Assembly (NCBI GenBank): GCA_014529385.2
Contig: CM043964.1
Location: 109,335,587 to 109,395,586, forward strand
Direction: 5' to 3'
Source of the DNA: Adiantum capillus-veneris
Lineage: Eukaryota > Streptophyta > Polypodiopsida > Polypodiales > Pteridaceae
Length of the DNA stretch: 60,000 nucleotides
Shown here: positions 59,768-60,000 of the stretch, in pieces
Layout: each line of letters starts with the position of its first letter
How positions within the stretch are numbered: position 1 is the first letter of the stretch
Translations under genes and position numbers: made by a program
Notes under the pieces: generated by a model
Seen by the model: the letters and a program-made list of their open reading frames with translations, nothing else
What the model was told of the DNA's origin: nothing
The model's database searches: none

Positions 59768-60000
59768 ACACTAATGTAAAGAGAGAGAGAAAAACGTCAA
59801 TTTGTACCTTGTAAAGCTTGAAGTCTATGTTTTTTATGCTCGGCAATTTGCATCGTATGTGAACCTTGTCTTGCGAAAATTGTAGCGCTTCACGTGTCGT
59901 TCATTGTAAGAACACCTTCGTGGATTCTTCACAAAAACTCGTCGTTTTTGTGAAGGCTTTTGTTCACTTTTTGAAGCTACCTCCTTTAGGAATTTTCTTT
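59768..60000 (-). other. Leader of Ty3 element
   Basis: Noncoding sequence upstream of gag on the minus strand; the PBS and 5' LTR are not reached before the window ends. Confidence 0.6.

Larger units (their letters stand above)
54862..60000 (-). mobile_element. Ty3-type chromovirus, decayed, partly out of window
   Basis: Minus-strand order gag, CCHC, protease, RT, RNase H, integrase, chromodomain is the Ty3 (Metaviridae) order, opposite to copia. The 3' end is near 54,872 or 54,537. The leader upstream of gag (59,768-60,000) continues past the window. Every domain has stops or shifts. Confidence 0.92.

Overview
This is nuclear DNA of a land plant with a genome crowded by transposable elements. 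No ordinary host gene is recognisable in the 60 kb. The evidence is three Ty1/copia insertions primed by initiator-Met tRNA, a Ty3 chromovirus with a chromodomain, MITE-like foldback elements, and many long CT/GT/GA microsatellites. A fern, lycophyte or gymnosperm would fit, but the lineage cannot be fixed from the sequence alone.

Layout. (1) 1-17,442: a head-to-tail array of a non-LTR retroelement whose reverse transcriptase (RT) has Penelope-like (PLE) motifs (FRWISDAS, ADITQCYENIP, GIPMG, YMDD). Three large copies (A, B, C) and several fragments share a 5' region, a conserved small ORF of about 55 codons, a long RT-bearing frame, and a promoter-bearing direct repeat resembling the pseudo-LTRs of PLEs. 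The last 1.8 kb of copy A is inverted in place. A fourth fragment lies at 25.15 kb. (2) 18,491-22,296: an internally deleted copia element (TSD TCCAC) inside older repeat-like DNA. (3) 26.3-27.0 kb: a decayed Ty3 gag with a PBS-like site. (4) 27.47-36.45 kb: a broken ORF with two retropepsin-like domains and repeated W-x-P/QG-aromatic motifs but no RT, split by a complete copia element at 29,000-34,540 (TSD GGTAT). (5) 37,661-38,036: a 376-bp near-palindrome. (6) 38-48 kb: gene-poor DNA with tandem duplications, microsatellites, a MITE carrying tRNA-like pol III boxes (42,256-42,764), and a probable LTR edge near 46,076. (7) 48,033-53,575: a young copia element (LTRs with two differences, TSD AAAGT) with a 966-codon open frame but Asp-to-Gly changes in both the integrase and RT active sites. 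(8) 54,537 to the window end: a minus-strand Ty3 chromovirus whose probable 3' LTR is itself a palindrome.

No element looks fully autonomous: every polyprotein has stops, frameshifts or lost catalytic residues. Many stops sit at expected Gln, Arg or Trp codons, consistent with C-to-T decay of methylated plant repeats. The most interesting material is the PLE-like array, the RT-less double-retropepsin ORF, the palindromic LTR, and a paired stem-loop shared by the leaders of the two related copia elements.
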